The notes: a model not told the origin generated them from the sequence alone. A stretch of 64,000 nt of DNA from Saprospiraceae bacterium (GCA_016714895.1 JADKBV010000013.1:1-64000); one strand, 5' to 3'. Positions 1-8,602 are shown, numbered from the stretch's first letter. Translations and numbers: made by a program.

Positions 1-1
1 G

Positions 2-334
2 TATCGTTTACCTAACGATGAGGAGTGGGAATATGCTGCCAAGGGTGGAGAAAATTATCAATATTCAGGGAGTAACGATATCAATTCAGTTGCGTGGTAT
101 AACTCTAATAGTGGCGGAAAAACAAATAAAGTAGGTTTAAAAAAATCAAATGGCTTTAAATTACATGATATGACCGGAAATGTTTGGGAATGGACGAGTA
201 GTAGTAAAGATGGTGGTTATGTTTTTAGAGGCGGCAGTTATAACGAATTTTATTTATCGTGCTATGTCTGGTTTGATATCTATGACAAACCCGAGGCAAA
301 TGCAAAAAATCTTGGCTTCCGACTTGTACGTTAA
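2..334 (+). CDS. Formylglycine-generating-enzyme-like (SUMF1) domain protein, 3' part
   Basis: The window opens inside this gene, leaving 110 C-terminal residues and the TAA stop. Seen: RLPNDEEWEYAAKGG near the start, MTGNVWEWT in the middle, FRGGSY and a final LGFRLVR, the usual order of the C-terminal half of the FGE-sulfatase (SUMF1) fold. Only one cysteine (YLSCYVW) lies where true formylglycine-generating enzymes carry a redox Cys pair, so sulfatase activation is doubtful. In Bacteroidota this fold is common in lipoproteins, gliding/T9SS-related proteins and non-enzymatic binding proteins, and the missing N-terminus would be needed to choose. A strong terminator follows 24 bases after the stop. 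Fold assignment is confident, exact role unknown. Confidence 0.85.
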   Translation, partial: YRLPNDEEWEYAAKGGENYQYSGSNDINSVAWYNSNSGGKTNKVGLKKSNGFKLHDMTGNVWEWTSSSKDGGYVFRGGSYNEFYLSCYVWFDIYDKPEANAKNLGFRLVR

Positions 335-357
335 TTTTTGAGATTTATCTCATTGAT

Positions 358-393
358 AAAAAATATCACATATCATGATTTGTGATATTTTTT
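358..393. terminator. Rho-independent terminator, 13-bp A/T-ended stem
   Basis: Perfect inverted repeat: AAAAAATATCACA, a 10-base loop, then TGTGATATTTTTT. It has a T-run on either strand, so it can stop the gene ending at 334 and also any minus-strand read-through from the MBL gene ending at 490. Confidence 0.8.
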
Positions 394-489
394 ATTTTGA
401 GGAGTGAAATAAAAGATAAATCGATTAATTAAGTCTGAGAATAATCACAAAAGAGCTAAAATCAGGGTCGTGGAAAGTCAAAACAAATC

Positions 490-1410
490 TCATTCTATCG
501 CCAACTCCGCAAATACCGCATCCAAACTTCTGCCGATACCATCTCCTTTCCATTCTTCAGCACCGGGTATCACCACGGTACTGGCTTTTACTTCTGCCAG
601 GCTTCTGCCGGAGACTATACACGATTGTCCGAATTCCAGGAGTTTTTCAAGATAGTTTTGAAATGCACGTACATCTTCCGCATTGCCGGTGACCTGATAT
701 CCTTCGCCTTTGTGTCCGAAGATAAAAACCGTGTCTTTGGAAAAGGTATGCAACACCTTATCAAGTACCTGAACCCAAGACTGTATGTTAGCACCGGCCG
801 TTTTATCGATGTAAGGAAAACGACGGTTGAAAATCAGGTCGGCAAGATGGGCAAGGTTGGCTTTTTCATAATGGACCACAGCATCGCCGTTGGTATGTGC
901 CGGACCAAAATAAAACAATCTGATGTCTTCATCACCGACCTCAAACCGGGTGGTATCCGAAAATGAGACCGTCGGAAACACCGCTTTATCCATGGCATTT
1001 TGTTCTGCGGCGACCCTTTTATAATGATTTATGGCATTTTCATGGGCAACGTGCACTCCGATTCTGTCCTTGAGGACGATATTGCCGGAGGTGTGATCAC
1101 CATGATGATGGGTATTGATGAGCAGGTCAATTTTTTGACCTTTATGATATTTATATATTTCGGCCAACAGGTTTTTAACCTGATCAGGAAATTGTGTGTC
1201 TACAACCGAGACCGCATTTTTACGAATGGACCAGCCGATAGTGCCGCCTTTTTCTTCAAAATAACCAACACCTCTTCGAATTTCTTCAAAGCGGTAGGTT
1301 CCGGAATTTACAGAGGAAATCTGGATCATTTTATTTGTTTTACATCCGGGAAAAATCACAAAACCAGCTGCAGCCATCGCTGATTGATGAAGAAAACTTC
1401 TTCTTTGCAT
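490..1410 (-). CDS. MBL-fold metallo-hydrolase with Tat-type signal
   Basis: Predicted exported metal-dependent hydrolase of 306 aa. I chose the ATG at 1410 because it puts a twin-arginine start (MQRRSFLHQ) and a hydrophobic stretch ending in FPGC at the N-terminus. The frame is open 61 codons further upstream, but that part looks non-coding. The zinc motif HxHxDH is seen as HHHGDH at residues 101-106, followed by the later His positions GPAHTNGDAVVHY and FGHKGEG typical of the beta-lactamase-like superfamily. The substrate cannot be read from sequence. The Cys at 23 sits like a lipobox, so the protein may be a Tat lipoprotein. It stands alone between two terminators. Confidence 0.85.
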   Translation of the reverse strand: MQRRSFLHQSAMAAAGFVIFPGCKTNKMIQISSVNSGTYRFEEIRRGVGYFEEKGGTIGWSIRKNAVSVVDTQFPDQVKNLLAEIYKYHKGQKIDLLINTHHHGDHTSGNIVLKDRIGVHVAHENAINHYKRVAAEQNAMDKAVFPTVSFSDTTRFEVGDEDIRLFYFGPAHTNGDAVVHYEKANLAHLADLIFNRRFPYIDKTAGANIQSWVQVLDKVLHTFSKDTVFIFGHKGEGYQVTGNAEDVRAFQNYLEKLLEFGQSCIVSGRSLAEVKASTVVIPGAEEWKGDGIGRSLDAVFAELAIE

Positions 1411-1499
1411 GTTTATGGATTTATTTTGTGTAAATGTACTATTTCTTTTATTTAGGTGAAAATAAAATACAATCTTAAAAAATCCAAACAAACGGATAA

Positions 1500-1531
1500 A
1501 AAAAAGGAGGTCAAAACAACCTCCATTTTTT
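1500..1531 (-). terminator. Terminator after the 1551-2036 gene
   Basis: GGAGGT, a 7-base loop, ACCTCC (1506-1524), flanked by A-runs and T-runs on the two sides. It lies 20 bases downstream of the minus-strand stop at 1551. Confidence 0.75.
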
Positions 1532-1550
1532 ACGGATATATCGAAACAGA

Positions 1551-2036
1551 TTAGGCAGAAAATCCGACGCTGCTGTTGATTTGTTGAGACCATTTTTCGG
1601 ATTTGGACAGTTGGTCTGAAACCTGAAAATCTTTTTCTAATGAAAAAAGATCAAAAACTTTTTCTCCTCCCTGACTCAGAACAAAAACCAGCTGGATTTT
1701 GTCGATGATTTCAGAACTACCGGATGCCGTCGTGACGCTTTTTTTGAGGGTGCGTACTTTACATTCTTTGATTTGCTCAAAAGAAAGACAGTCGTATGCT
1801 TCCGGCGTCTGCACATCCGGTGTAAAACAAACGACCTTTTGATTGGTATCGATAGCAAGTCCTTTTTGGTTGTACAATTCTATCTTGCCTGAAGAAAAAC
1901 CTTTAGGTCCGGCAAAAGTTGAAAAAGTTTTTTGAAGGTTTTTTTTGTTATTGTTTCCGGCCAGATACATCCATACAAACGGGATGATGATCAATGCCAT
2001 AATGATGATAGAAAATAAAATATTTCCTGATTCCAT
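1551..2036 (-). CDS. Single-pass membrane protein of unknown function
   Basis: 161 aa. Seen: an N-terminal hydrophobic helix at about residues 6-26 (rich in Ile, ending FVWMYLAG), then a basic stretch (NNNKKNLQKTF) and a soluble C-terminal part of about 130 residues with mixed beta character. The topology fits an inner-membrane protein with a cytoplasmic C-terminal domain, by the positive-inside rule. I recognise no catalytic motif or family. Single-gene unit with its own terminator at 1500-1531; the next gene upstream is 147 bases away. Confidence 0.65.
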   Translation of the reverse strand: MESGNILFSIIIMALIIIPFVWMYLAGNNNKKNLQKTFSTFAGPKGFSSGKIELYNQKGLAIDTNQKVVCFTPDVQTPEAYDCLSFEQIKECKVRTLKKSVTTASGSSEIIDKIQLVFVLSQGGEKVFDLFSLEKDFQVSDQLSKSEKWSQQINSSVGFSA

Positions 2037-2183
2037 GATTGTTTATTTTTTGATAATTAATGGTTGATTGTCCTCAAAAAGAAGACAAAATAAAAATATT
2101 AAAATGTTACCATTCTGATTGCAAAAACAATCAGATGATCTTTCTCCGAACCTTATAAAGGTTTGGGTACCAAAATTTATAAA

Positions 2184-2543
2184 TTACCAAAAAAAATGAA
2201 ACGGAAATAACGCCGCTGAAAGAAGGGAAACAGCGACAAAAGATGAAAATACCTGATTGTATTCGAGGAAACTTTGTTCCAAAACGCCTTTATTAAATAC
2301 CTCCGACGTTTTGTACCCAAAACCATAAGATTGGTAGTCGTTTTGCTGAAAAGAAGATGTTTGCTGATTGTTTTTTTCTAACTTAGCCGCAAAGGTTAAG
2401 GATGTATATCCAGCTTTAAATTCGAATTGTTTTTTGTTACCGGAAGTTAAAAAGACAGGTTTTACCGGATTTCCGAATAAAGGAAACAGGTAGAAACATA
2501 ATAACAATAAAGAATAAAAGGACTTTTTAACCGGATTCATCAT
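2184..2543 (-). CDS. Small hypothetical protein with signal peptide
   Basis: 119 aa. Residues 1-26 form a signal peptide-like stretch (KKSFYSLLLLCFYLFPLFG), followed by about 70 polar residues rich in Gln, Ser and Phe, and a hydrophobic tail (about 100-117, SFVAVSLLSAALFPFHFFW) that could be a membrane anchor. No family recognised. A TACCTTTG box lies at 2545-2552, only one base before the ATG. Either the mRNA is leaderless, the start is the second Met, or the box is chance. Confidence that this is a real gene is moderate. Confidence 0.45.
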   Translation of the reverse strand: MMNPVKKSFYSLLLLCFYLFPLFGNPVKPVFLTSGNKKQFEFKAGYTSLTFAAKLEKNNQQTSSFQQNDYQSYGFGYKTSEVFNKGVLEQSFLEYNQVFSSFVAVSLLSAALFPFHFFW

Positions 2544-2674
2544 ACAAAGGTACAGGAAAAATAGTTTGGTTTTATTAATGAATTGATAATGTGTGTAAAA
2601 TGATGTCTTTTCTGCGTTTGGATGAAAAAATCGTGGATTTCATAAGCCAAAAACCAAGATTTCTGTCGCCTAAT

Positions 2675-4102
2675 TTAGCTACTCAATTTTTTAATCATTC
2701 CTTGAAAAATCAAACCGTGAAAAGGCAATACGGCGTACCAGTACAACCTACCCAAAACACCCAAGGGTCTGAAGGTAGCCGTCTGATGTAATATATCGTT
2801 TTCGTCGATACGGAATTCGAGCCAGGCCTCCCCCGGAAGTTTCATTTCCGCATACAATAACAACCTTTTTTCAGATTTTTCTGCAAGGAGAACCCGCCAG
2901 AAATCCAATGCGTCACCCGTAAAAATTTCAGTTTGACTTTTTCTTCCCCTTCGCATACCTACCCCACCAAACAGCTGATCAATAAAACCTCTGATTTCCC
3001 AGAGTACATTTCCGTACCAACCATTCTGACCGCCAATGGACCATATTTTTTCGAGAGAACGGCTACTATCAGCAACCTTTCGGTTCCGGATGTCTTTAAA
3101 ACATCCATTGACAGGCACTTCAATATATCTTGAAATGCCATCCTTGAGAATGTCACTGGTCAAAGCGTCTTTCCAGCTCGAAATTACCTGATTTTGTTCG
3201 ATTTTGTCAAATGCCAGGCGTATGGATGTTTCATAGTCCAAAAGCGTAATTCCCAGCAGAGAAGCAAGATTATTTGGCCTGCAAATCACTTCCACTTTCA
3301 TACTGTTGACCAGATTTTTGGCCAAAGAATAGGAAGTAGAGGTCACAAAGTACAACCAATAAGATGAAATTTTGGGTGTCATGACCGGAACAACAAAAAT
3401 ATACCTCTTCAGCTTGCGGATTTTGGCAAAAGAAAGTAACATTTGTTTGTAACTCAAAATATCCGGTCCTCCGATATCATATACGTTTCCGAAGGTGGCA
3501 GGTACATCTCTGACACCATCTAAAAACTGAATCACATTGCGTATAGCTATAGGCTGGCACTTGGTTTTCAACCATTTGGGTGTGATCATGACCGGCAGTT
3601 TTTCTACCAGATCCCGAATGATTTCAAAAGAAGCACTTCCTGATCCCACGATGATTCCTGCACGCAAAGTGGTCATCGCAAACCGGCCATCAGACAATAT
3701 ATCTTCCACTTTTTTTCGCGAAGTGAGGTGACGGGACAATTGTGTTTCATTGACGATGCCACTGAGATAAATTACCTGCTGTACTGTCGTCTGATTCATT
3801 CTGTTTTTAAAATTTTCTGCACAGGAAGCTTCGAGGTTTTCAAAGTTGTCACCAATAGATGACATGGAATGTATGAGGTAGTAGGCAATATCAATATCGT
3901 GAGGAATCATGTTTACTGAATCCGGGTTGAGAAAATCCACTTCCAGAACTGTAATATGTTGTTTACTATAATTGTGATAATTAAACCGTTTGGCATCCCG
4001 GACGCAACAGACCACGTGATGACCTTTTTCGAGAAATACGGGAAGCAGTCTTTGGCCGATGTATCCGGTCACACCGGTGAGCAATATTTTTTTTTGTTCC
4101 AT
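2675..4102 (-). CDS. SDR-type NAD(P)-binding protein with DUF2867-like C-terminal part
   Basis: 475 aa from the ATG at 4102, which starts MEQKKILLTG right at the Rossmann beta-strand; the upstream in-frame Met adds 16 atypical residues. The dinucleotide-binding motif GVTGYIG is at residues 10-16. An extended-SDR/NmrA-like domain covers about 1-300 with the features YYLIHSM and YLSGIV. The C-terminal ~150 residues (IGGQNGWYGN, FTGDALDFWRV, PGEAWLEFRI, TATFRPLGVLGRLYWY) match the lipid-binding-like SRPBCC/DUF2867 tail found on many bacterial SDR proteins of this length. The reaction and substrate are unknown. It appears monocistronic. Confidence 0.85.
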   Translation of the reverse strand: MEQKKILLTGVTGYIGQRLLPVFLEKGHHVVCCVRDAKRFNYHNYSKQHITVLEVDFLNPDSVNMIPHDIDIAYYLIHSMSSIGDNFENLEASCAENFKNRMNQTTVQQVIYLSGIVNETQLSRHLTSRKKVEDILSDGRFAMTTLRAGIIVGSGSASFEIIRDLVEKLPVMITPKWLKTKCQPIAIRNVIQFLDGVRDVPATFGNVYDIGGPDILSYKQMLLSFAKIRKLKRYIFVVPVMTPKISSYWLYFVTSTSYSLAKNLVNSMKVEVICRPNNLASLLGITLLDYETSIRLAFDKIEQNQVISSWKDALTSDILKDGISRYIEVPVNGCFKDIRNRKVADSSRSLEKIWSIGGQNGWYGNVLWEIRGFIDQLFGGVGMRRGRKSQTEIFTGDALDFWRVLLAEKSEKRLLLYAEMKLPGEAWLEFRIDENDILHQTATFRPLGVLGRLYWYAVLPFHGLIFQGMIKKLSS

Positions 4103-4236
4103 GTGAAGGCAGGTGTTATGGGTGATGGGGCGAAGGTGTGGTAAGGTCATAACATAACTTGGATTGTTATGTTTTTGATTTGAAACAAAATATAAAAGCT
4201 AACAGACCCAATGTACTGGTTGGAAAAATATTTGGG

Positions 4237-4322
4237 TAAGACCTACCCTGCGATAGTGATAGTAGCGGGCACGCAGCGAAGCGGAGTAAAGCGGATAGCA
4301 CGGGCTGAAAGCATCGCCCAAA
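4237..4322. repeat. GC-rich intergenic element, probable interspersed repeat
   Basis: About 85 bases clearly richer in GC than the flanking AT-rich DNA, in the gap between 4102 and 4429. It contains short internal direct repeats (AAGCGGAG and AAGCGGAT) and a strand-asymmetric core, CGCAGCGAAGCGGAG. From memory, very similar text recurs between genes in many Bacteroidota genomes and is often mistranslated as tiny proteins. I cannot confirm that here because only one copy is in the window. No coding potential is credible. Confidence 0.45.
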
Positions 4323-4332
4323 ATATAAAAAA

Positions 4333-4356
4333 AATGCCCCCAAAAAAGGAGGCATT
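4333..4356 (-). terminator. Terminator for the 4429-4815 lipoprotein gene
   Basis: AATGCCCCC, an A6 loop, GGAGGCATT (one mismatch), followed on the minus strand by eight T residues. It lies about 70 bases downstream of the minus-strand stop at 4429. Confidence 0.75.
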
Positions 4357-4428
4357 GTTCAAAAAGCCAAACGCTGTAAAATATTTTCAATGGTTTTTTT
4401 CATAGTCAGAAAGTAGTCTAAAGTGGTT

Positions 4429-4815
4429 TTATTCAGGTCTGAATTCCCAGTTTGCTTTTTTCGCTTCACAGTTGATTTTTACGGTCCCGTTCGGGTAGCG
4501 AAAGTACAATTCATCGTTTTTAAGTGCCAGATACCTGAGATTGTCCACCGACAATCTTGCATGGTGAATGTTTACGGTAGTTTCATGAGTTTGAGGGTCG
4601 TTGAATGATACATGCAGTTTTCCGTCATGTTGTAAAATATGAATTTCTTCATTTTCGAAAATGATCGGTTTGGTGATTTTAATAGTGTCCTTAGTTGATC
4701 TTGGCATTAACATAAATGTTAAAGCTACGAAACCGGCAGGTGAAGAAAATCCTTCGCCTTTATCGCATGAAAAAAGAGAAGAAGCGATGAGTAAAAAGAT
4801 AAAGAAATTTTTCAT
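4429..4815 (-). CDS. Small lipoprotein, unknown function
   Basis: 128 aa from the ATG at 4815, which gives a clean lipoprotein signal (MKNFFIFLLIASSLFSC, lipidated Cys 17) followed by DKGEG. Acidic residues right after the Cys are typical of surface-exported Bacteroidota lipoproteins. The remaining ~105 residues look like a short beta-rich domain (repeated strands such as EEIHILQHDGKLHVSF and NDELYFRYPNGTVKI), with two late cysteines absent except C117-like NCEAKK. No family recognised. A terminator follows at 4333-4356 and a hairpin-rich region lies upstream. Confidence 0.7.
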   Translation of the reverse strand: MKNFFIFLLIASSLFSCDKGEGFSSPAGFVALTFMLMPRSTKDTIKITKPIIFENEEIHILQHDGKLHVSFNDPQTHETTVNIHHARLSVDNLRYLALKNDELYFRYPNGTVKINCEAKKANWEFRPE

Positions 4816-4903
4816 TGTATTTTTTGTTATAAAATTTAGAATTAATTGACAGGACAAAATTATAGTGATTTTTTCGGAAATTTTCAAGTTTTTTCAAAAA
4901 AGA

Positions 4904-5053
4904 GTTGCGGAATCCGCAACTTTGTTTCCTTATTAGTAGACTTTTTTTCAAAAAGTTGCGGAATCCGCAACTTTTCCTCAAAAAAATTGCTATATTAGCA
5001 ACTTTTATATATATGATTTCTCTATGTATTGTTATTTTGGTGAAGCACCAAAA
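4904..5053. repeat. Cluster of short inverted repeats (hairpins)
   Basis: Four hairpin-forming units lie in 150 bases: GTTGCGGAATCCGCAAC at 4904-4920, the identical 17-mer at 4955-4971, a degenerate relative TTGCTATATTAGCAA at 4987-5001, and TTTTGGTG-AAG-CACCAAAA at 5035-5053. A fifth hairpin follows at 5061-5080. The two exact copies start 51 bases apart and are flanked by A/T runs. There is no coding potential. The region sits downstream of the glycosyltransferase gene and upstream of the lipoprotein gene, so it could act in termination, mRNA stability or as a protein-binding array. Confidence 0.7.
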
Positions 5054-5060
5054 TTGAAAA

Positions 5061-5080
5061 TTTTGACTGACCAGTCAAAA
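5061..5080 (-). terminator. Probable terminator of the GH130-GT4 operon
   Basis: TTTTGACT-GACC-AGTCAAAA, a perfect 8-bp stem. On the minus strand it is followed by TTTTCAATTTT, a weak T-tract. It is placed about 70 bases after the stop of the glycosyltransferase gene at 5149. Confidence 0.5.
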
Positions 5081-5148
5081 AAAAAGTTTACACAAACCAA
5101 AAAATAATGGAGTATGTAAGCCGGGAGAGGAAAGTCTGTAGTGATTTC

Positions 5149-7461
5149 TTAATACAAACCAATAATAGCCAGTCTTGCCATCAGATAGCTGACGGTAGAC
5201 TCTGCACCCTGATTGAGATTGACATTATGTTCTTCCAGACCATCGTAACAGCCACCGGTTCGGGGATTATACATAATCTGATGTAAGTGATTTTTGCCTA
5301 AAAACCATTGGAAGGATTGTTTCATTTTTTCCTGATACCCTTTGTTTTTAAATACCTCAGCAAATCGTTTTAAGGCAAGAACGGTATATGCCACATCGAT
5401 TGGTTGCTCACCGCCGGGAGTATAATCTGGCATTTTTTTATCTTTATACATCCAGGTTTGATTAGAAATCACTTTCATCTGATGACCGTAAAATGTTTTT
5501 GACAATAAAAAGTCAAAGGATGTTTCAGCAGTTTCTTTGTAAATTTCTTCTCCTGTTGCGAGATAAGCGCACAACATAGCCTCAGGGATGGTACTGTTGC
5601 CGTACGTCAGATAAGATTCATACCACAACCAGGAAGGATTGGATTCGTGAAGGAACATATTGAGCAATCTTTTGGCCAGCACAAATATTAATAGTTTGTA
5701 GGTTTCATCCGGCAGATAGGTATTTGCAAAGTACAGACCTTTAATAATAAACGCCATAGAACGTGTGGAATGAATTTTTGTCGCTCTTTTTATGGATGTA
5801 TCAAATAAATCATGTACGTCCGTCAATAAACTTTTGGGCAGCAGATCACCTATGGACAACAGGTAGCCCAATGACCAAATGGCTCTTCCGTTGGAATCTT
5901 CGAGATTGGTTTCACCATTTTGAGTGGTAAACACCAGATTTTTATCCACATAGTTCAAAAAATCGCCTTCCTTTTGAAAACATCTTTTAATAAAATAAAA
6001 ATACGTTTTGATATACCGCAGATCATCGGGATCCAAAGTCATTTTATAATGTTGAGAAATGGCTATCAAAGCCCGGGCATTGTCATCCAGGGTATATCCT
6101 GTTTCCAAATCAGGAATGTTAATTTTAGAAAATTGTATGATGCCAATGTCCGTAGTCATTTTTTTGACATGCGACAGATTTATTTCAGGCAGATTATAAT
6201 GCAAATGAAAACGATCATGCAGCAGATTTCCAAATAAAACAGCATGTGAAATGGCAGAATTTTCCCAGGCGGTTGACGCTATTTGATGTAGTCCGTTCAT
6301 GCTCAGGGTATTCCTGAAATTTTCGTTTTCAAGCAAAAGAATGGCCGCTGCAGCCAATTGATCCGGAGCACAAAAATCAATAATGACCCCGGCATCTTTT
6401 CCAAGTACTTCCGTAGCATGGGGAATCGGTGTGGAAATGATCGGGCAACCACAACTAATAGCATATACAAATGTGCCGCTGACAGCCTGGTTCGGATCTT
6501 TGGAAGTAAACAGATAAATATCTGTAAGTTGCAGGTATTCCAACAATTCTGACAAAGGCAGAAAGGCATTTACAAACCTTACATGATCCTGTAATCCAAG
6601 GGTAATAATCCGTTCTTTAAGCATATCTCTGTAAAACTCTCCCTCTCTCAAAATAGTCGATGGATGGGTTTTACCAATGATTAAAAAAACGGTGTCCGGT
6701 TCAAAGGATATAATTTCAGGCAATGCCGCGAGCGTCGTTTCAATATTTTTGCCGGAGCCGAGAAAACCAAAGGTAGATAACACCTTTTTGCCGGTCAAAC
6801 CATATTTTGTTTTGAGTGTATCTTTGTCTTCATGGACCACCAGATGGGTTCCATGAGGAATAACTTCAATTTTTGATTTTGAGATTTCATAGTCACGACT
6901 CAGAATCTCCAATGAATTTTTTGTCATCACAATGAGTCTGTCAGCAGAAACAGACAATGCACGAACCATTTTTTTGTGCAAAAGATTTGGATTGGGCAAT
7001 ACAGTATGAAATACAATCACTACAGGTTTTTGTATGTGATGCAACATGTTGATCAATTCCTGACCATGCTGACCATATAACCCAAATTCATGTTGTAAAA
7101 CTACCACATTGATCAGTGGATTATTGTTGATATCATCGGCCAACTTTTGATAAGACGTTTTTTGATCGGTATGCAGAATGTGTGTTACTTTTTGGGGATA
7201 CGTATGATTTTCCGATTCAGATGCCAATGCGCAGATCTTTATGTTGAAAGATTCCCCAAAAGATTTATTGAGTGTAAGGATTAAATCCTGCGTATAGGTA
7301 GCTATACCACATTCCCTTGGTGGAAAAGTTGTAATAAAAAGAATTCCTATTTTTTGTTGTAAGGGCGACAAAATATGGTTAATGACTTTTGAGACCGATT
7401 CTTTTGGTTCTACCAAAGACAATACCGAACCCATTTCCGGTTTACGTGATTTAACTAACAT
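5149..7461 (-). CDS. GT4-type glycosyltransferase fused to an alpha/alpha-toroid domain
   Basis: 770 aa, cytoplasmic. Residues ~38-430 are a GT-B fold of family GT4: PPRECGIATY in the first Rossmann half, LQHEFGLYGQHG, VIPHGTHLV, STFGFLGSGKN and AVSGTFVYAISCG. The last stretch sits where classical GT4 enzymes have the E-x7-E catalytic motif, and here both Glu are replaced, so it belongs to a divergent subfamily. Residues ~440-770 are helical with GYTLDDNARA, WLWYESYLTYGN and NQGAESTVSYL, resembling (alpha/alpha)6 glycosidase toroids. The gene overlaps the upstream GH130 gene by 11 bases, so the two are co-translated. Synthesis and turnover of a mannose-type glycan is inferred, not shown. Confidence 0.8.
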   Translation of the reverse strand: MLVKSRKPEMGSVLSLVEPKESVSKVINHILSPLQQKIGILFITTFPPRECGIATYTQDLILTLNKSFGESFNIKICALASESENHTYPQKVTHILHTDQKTSYQKLADDINNNPLINVVVLQHEFGLYGQHGQELINMLHHIQKPVVIVFHTVLPNPNLLHKKMVRALSVSADRLIVMTKNSLEILSRDYEISKSKIEVIPHGTHLVVHEDKDTLKTKYGLTGKKVLSTFGFLGSGKNIETTLAALPEIISFEPDTVFLIIGKTHPSTILREGEFYRDMLKERIITLGLQDHVRFVNAFLPLSELLEYLQLTDIYLFTSKDPNQAVSGTFVYAISCGCPIISTPIPHATEVLGKDAGVIIDFCAPDQLAAAAILLLENENFRNTLSMNGLHQIASTAWENSAISHAVLFGNLLHDRFHLHYNLPEINLSHVKKMTTDIGIIQFSKINIPDLETGYTLDDNARALIAISQHYKMTLDPDDLRYIKTYFYFIKRCFQKEGDFLNYVDKNLVFTTQNGETNLEDSNGRAIWSLGYLLSIGDLLPKSLLTDVHDLFDTSIKRATKIHSTRSMAFIIKGLYFANTYLPDETYKLLIFVLAKRLLNMFLHESNPSWLWYESYLTYGNSTIPEAMLCAYLATGEEIYKETAETSFDFLLSKTFYGHQMKVISNQTWMYKDKKMPDYTPGGEQPIDVAYTVLALKRFAEVFKNKGYQEKMKQSFQWFLGKNHLHQIMYNPRTGGCYDGLEEHNVNLNQGAESTVSYLMARLAIIGLY

Positions 7462-8497
7462 GTTGTACTGAATTTAATTTGAGTTCCTGAAGTAAAGCTT
7501 TGATGTTAACAGAAGCACAAGCGATGCGCTCATCTGCTGCCCCGTAATAAATAAACAATTCATCTTCAATGACAATAGCACCTGTAGGGAAACAAACATT
7601 ATTCACTTCACCCGTAAGTTCCCAGCCAAACTCCGGAAAAAACAATGGATAAGGCAAACGGGCAATTTCCTTTTTCGGGTTTTCCAAATCGAGAAGAGCG
7701 GCACAGGCAGAATATACATAACCTTCAACGGAATCATGGACACCATGATATATGATGAGCCATCCATCTTTGGTTTTGACAGGAGGGCAACCACCACCGA
7801 TATAACTCATTTCGTGCGTATATTTTGGTGCCATCACTATTTGGTCTGAAAAATTATCCAGATATTTATTCCAAAATGCCGGAGTCAGATCTGCCAGGGT
7901 ATCAATATATAAAACCACCTGAATATCCGGTTTGATCCGGTGAAAAAAACATAACTTTCCATGTATCCTTTCGGGAAAAAATATTACGTTTTTGTCCCAC
8001 ACCAATATTTTGTCGGACGTTGATTCGTATCTTCTTTGGTGTTCGTTGTATCTGAGATATTTATCATTCAGCGGACCGGAGTTATTTGTCAGATTTTTAA
8101 ATTCCTGATAAGTGATTTGAGGAACGATAACGCCTTTTTTGTTCCATGTTTTCAGATCCGTTGATGTAGCCACTGCTCCGAGGGCATTGGTACCGTCGTA
8201 GGCTGCATAACTCATGTAAAATATTCCGTCAATGTGAACCACTCTGGGGTCTTCGATACCCTGGGATTCATAATCAAATTCCGAAACCATCAAAGGAGTC
8301 TGTTTTCTGTATAATACGGTGAGCGGTGTATCCAATATACAATAACCTACGGTAGAATGATTACCAGTATGAACCGCCCGGTAAAACATATGAATTTTGT
8401 TTTCAAAAAAGATTACTCCGGGATTCAAAACCCCTTCATTTTCAAAATCCAGCATTGTTTTTTCCAATACTACACCATGTTTTTTTACTTCCAGCAT
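7451..8497 (-). CDS. GH130 family phosphorylase/hydrolase (beta-mannoside type)
   Basis: 348 aa five-bladed propeller glycosidase, with no signal peptide, so cytosolic. Seen: YESQGIEDPRV with E82-D83, the position of the GH130 catalytic Asp; FFPERIHGKLCFFHRI, the region whose Arg/His bind phosphate in the phosphorylases; GGGCPPVKTKDGW and the late FIYYGAADE. Known GH130 members phosphorolyse or hydrolyse beta-1,4- or beta-1,2-mannosides; which linkage applies here cannot be told. A polar insertion around residues 128-170 (NNSGPLNDKY and flanks) looks longer than usual. First gene of a two-gene operon, overlapping the GT4 gene. Confidence 0.85.
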   Translation of the reverse strand: MLEVKKHGVVLEKTMLDFENEGVLNPGVIFFENKIHMFYRAVHTGNHSTVGYCILDTPLTVLYRKQTPLMVSEFDYESQGIEDPRVVHIDGIFYMSYAAYDGTNALGAVATSTDLKTWNKKGVIVPQITYQEFKNLTNNSGPLNDKYLRYNEHQRRYESTSDKILVWDKNVIFFPERIHGKLCFFHRIKPDIQVVLYIDTLADLTPAFWNKYLDNFSDQIVMAPKYTHEMSYIGGGCPPVKTKDGWLIIYHGVHDSVEGYVYSACAALLDLENPKKEIARLPYPLFFPEFGWELTGEVNNVCFPTGAIVIEDELFIYYGAADERIACASVNIKALLQELKLNSVQHVS

Positions 8498-8602
8498 CCT
8501 ATGTTTAGTTTAATTGATGAAATGATTTTTTTTCGTCCCAAAAGTAGGAAGCAACAAGCGGTCATAACAAGCGTTCTGCCCACTTGTTGCTATATCCAAA
8601 CA

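Noticed and set aside
625..1383. Two open frames on the plus strand (113 and 127 codons)
   Set aside because: They are antisense to the MBL-fold gene, whose zinc motif and signal peptide make the minus strand the coding one.
4167..4405. Several ~60-codon frames over the GC-rich element
   Set aside because: Composition follows the repeat, frames exist on both strands equally and no start context or homology is evident.
4760..4981. 73-codon minus-strand frame through the hairpins
   Set aside because: Its duplicated CGFRN text comes only from the two palindromes; the true lipoprotein start is at 4815 in another frame.
4904..5053. CRISPR array
   Set aside because: Repeats are few, palindromic and unevenly spaced, and no cas genes are in the window.
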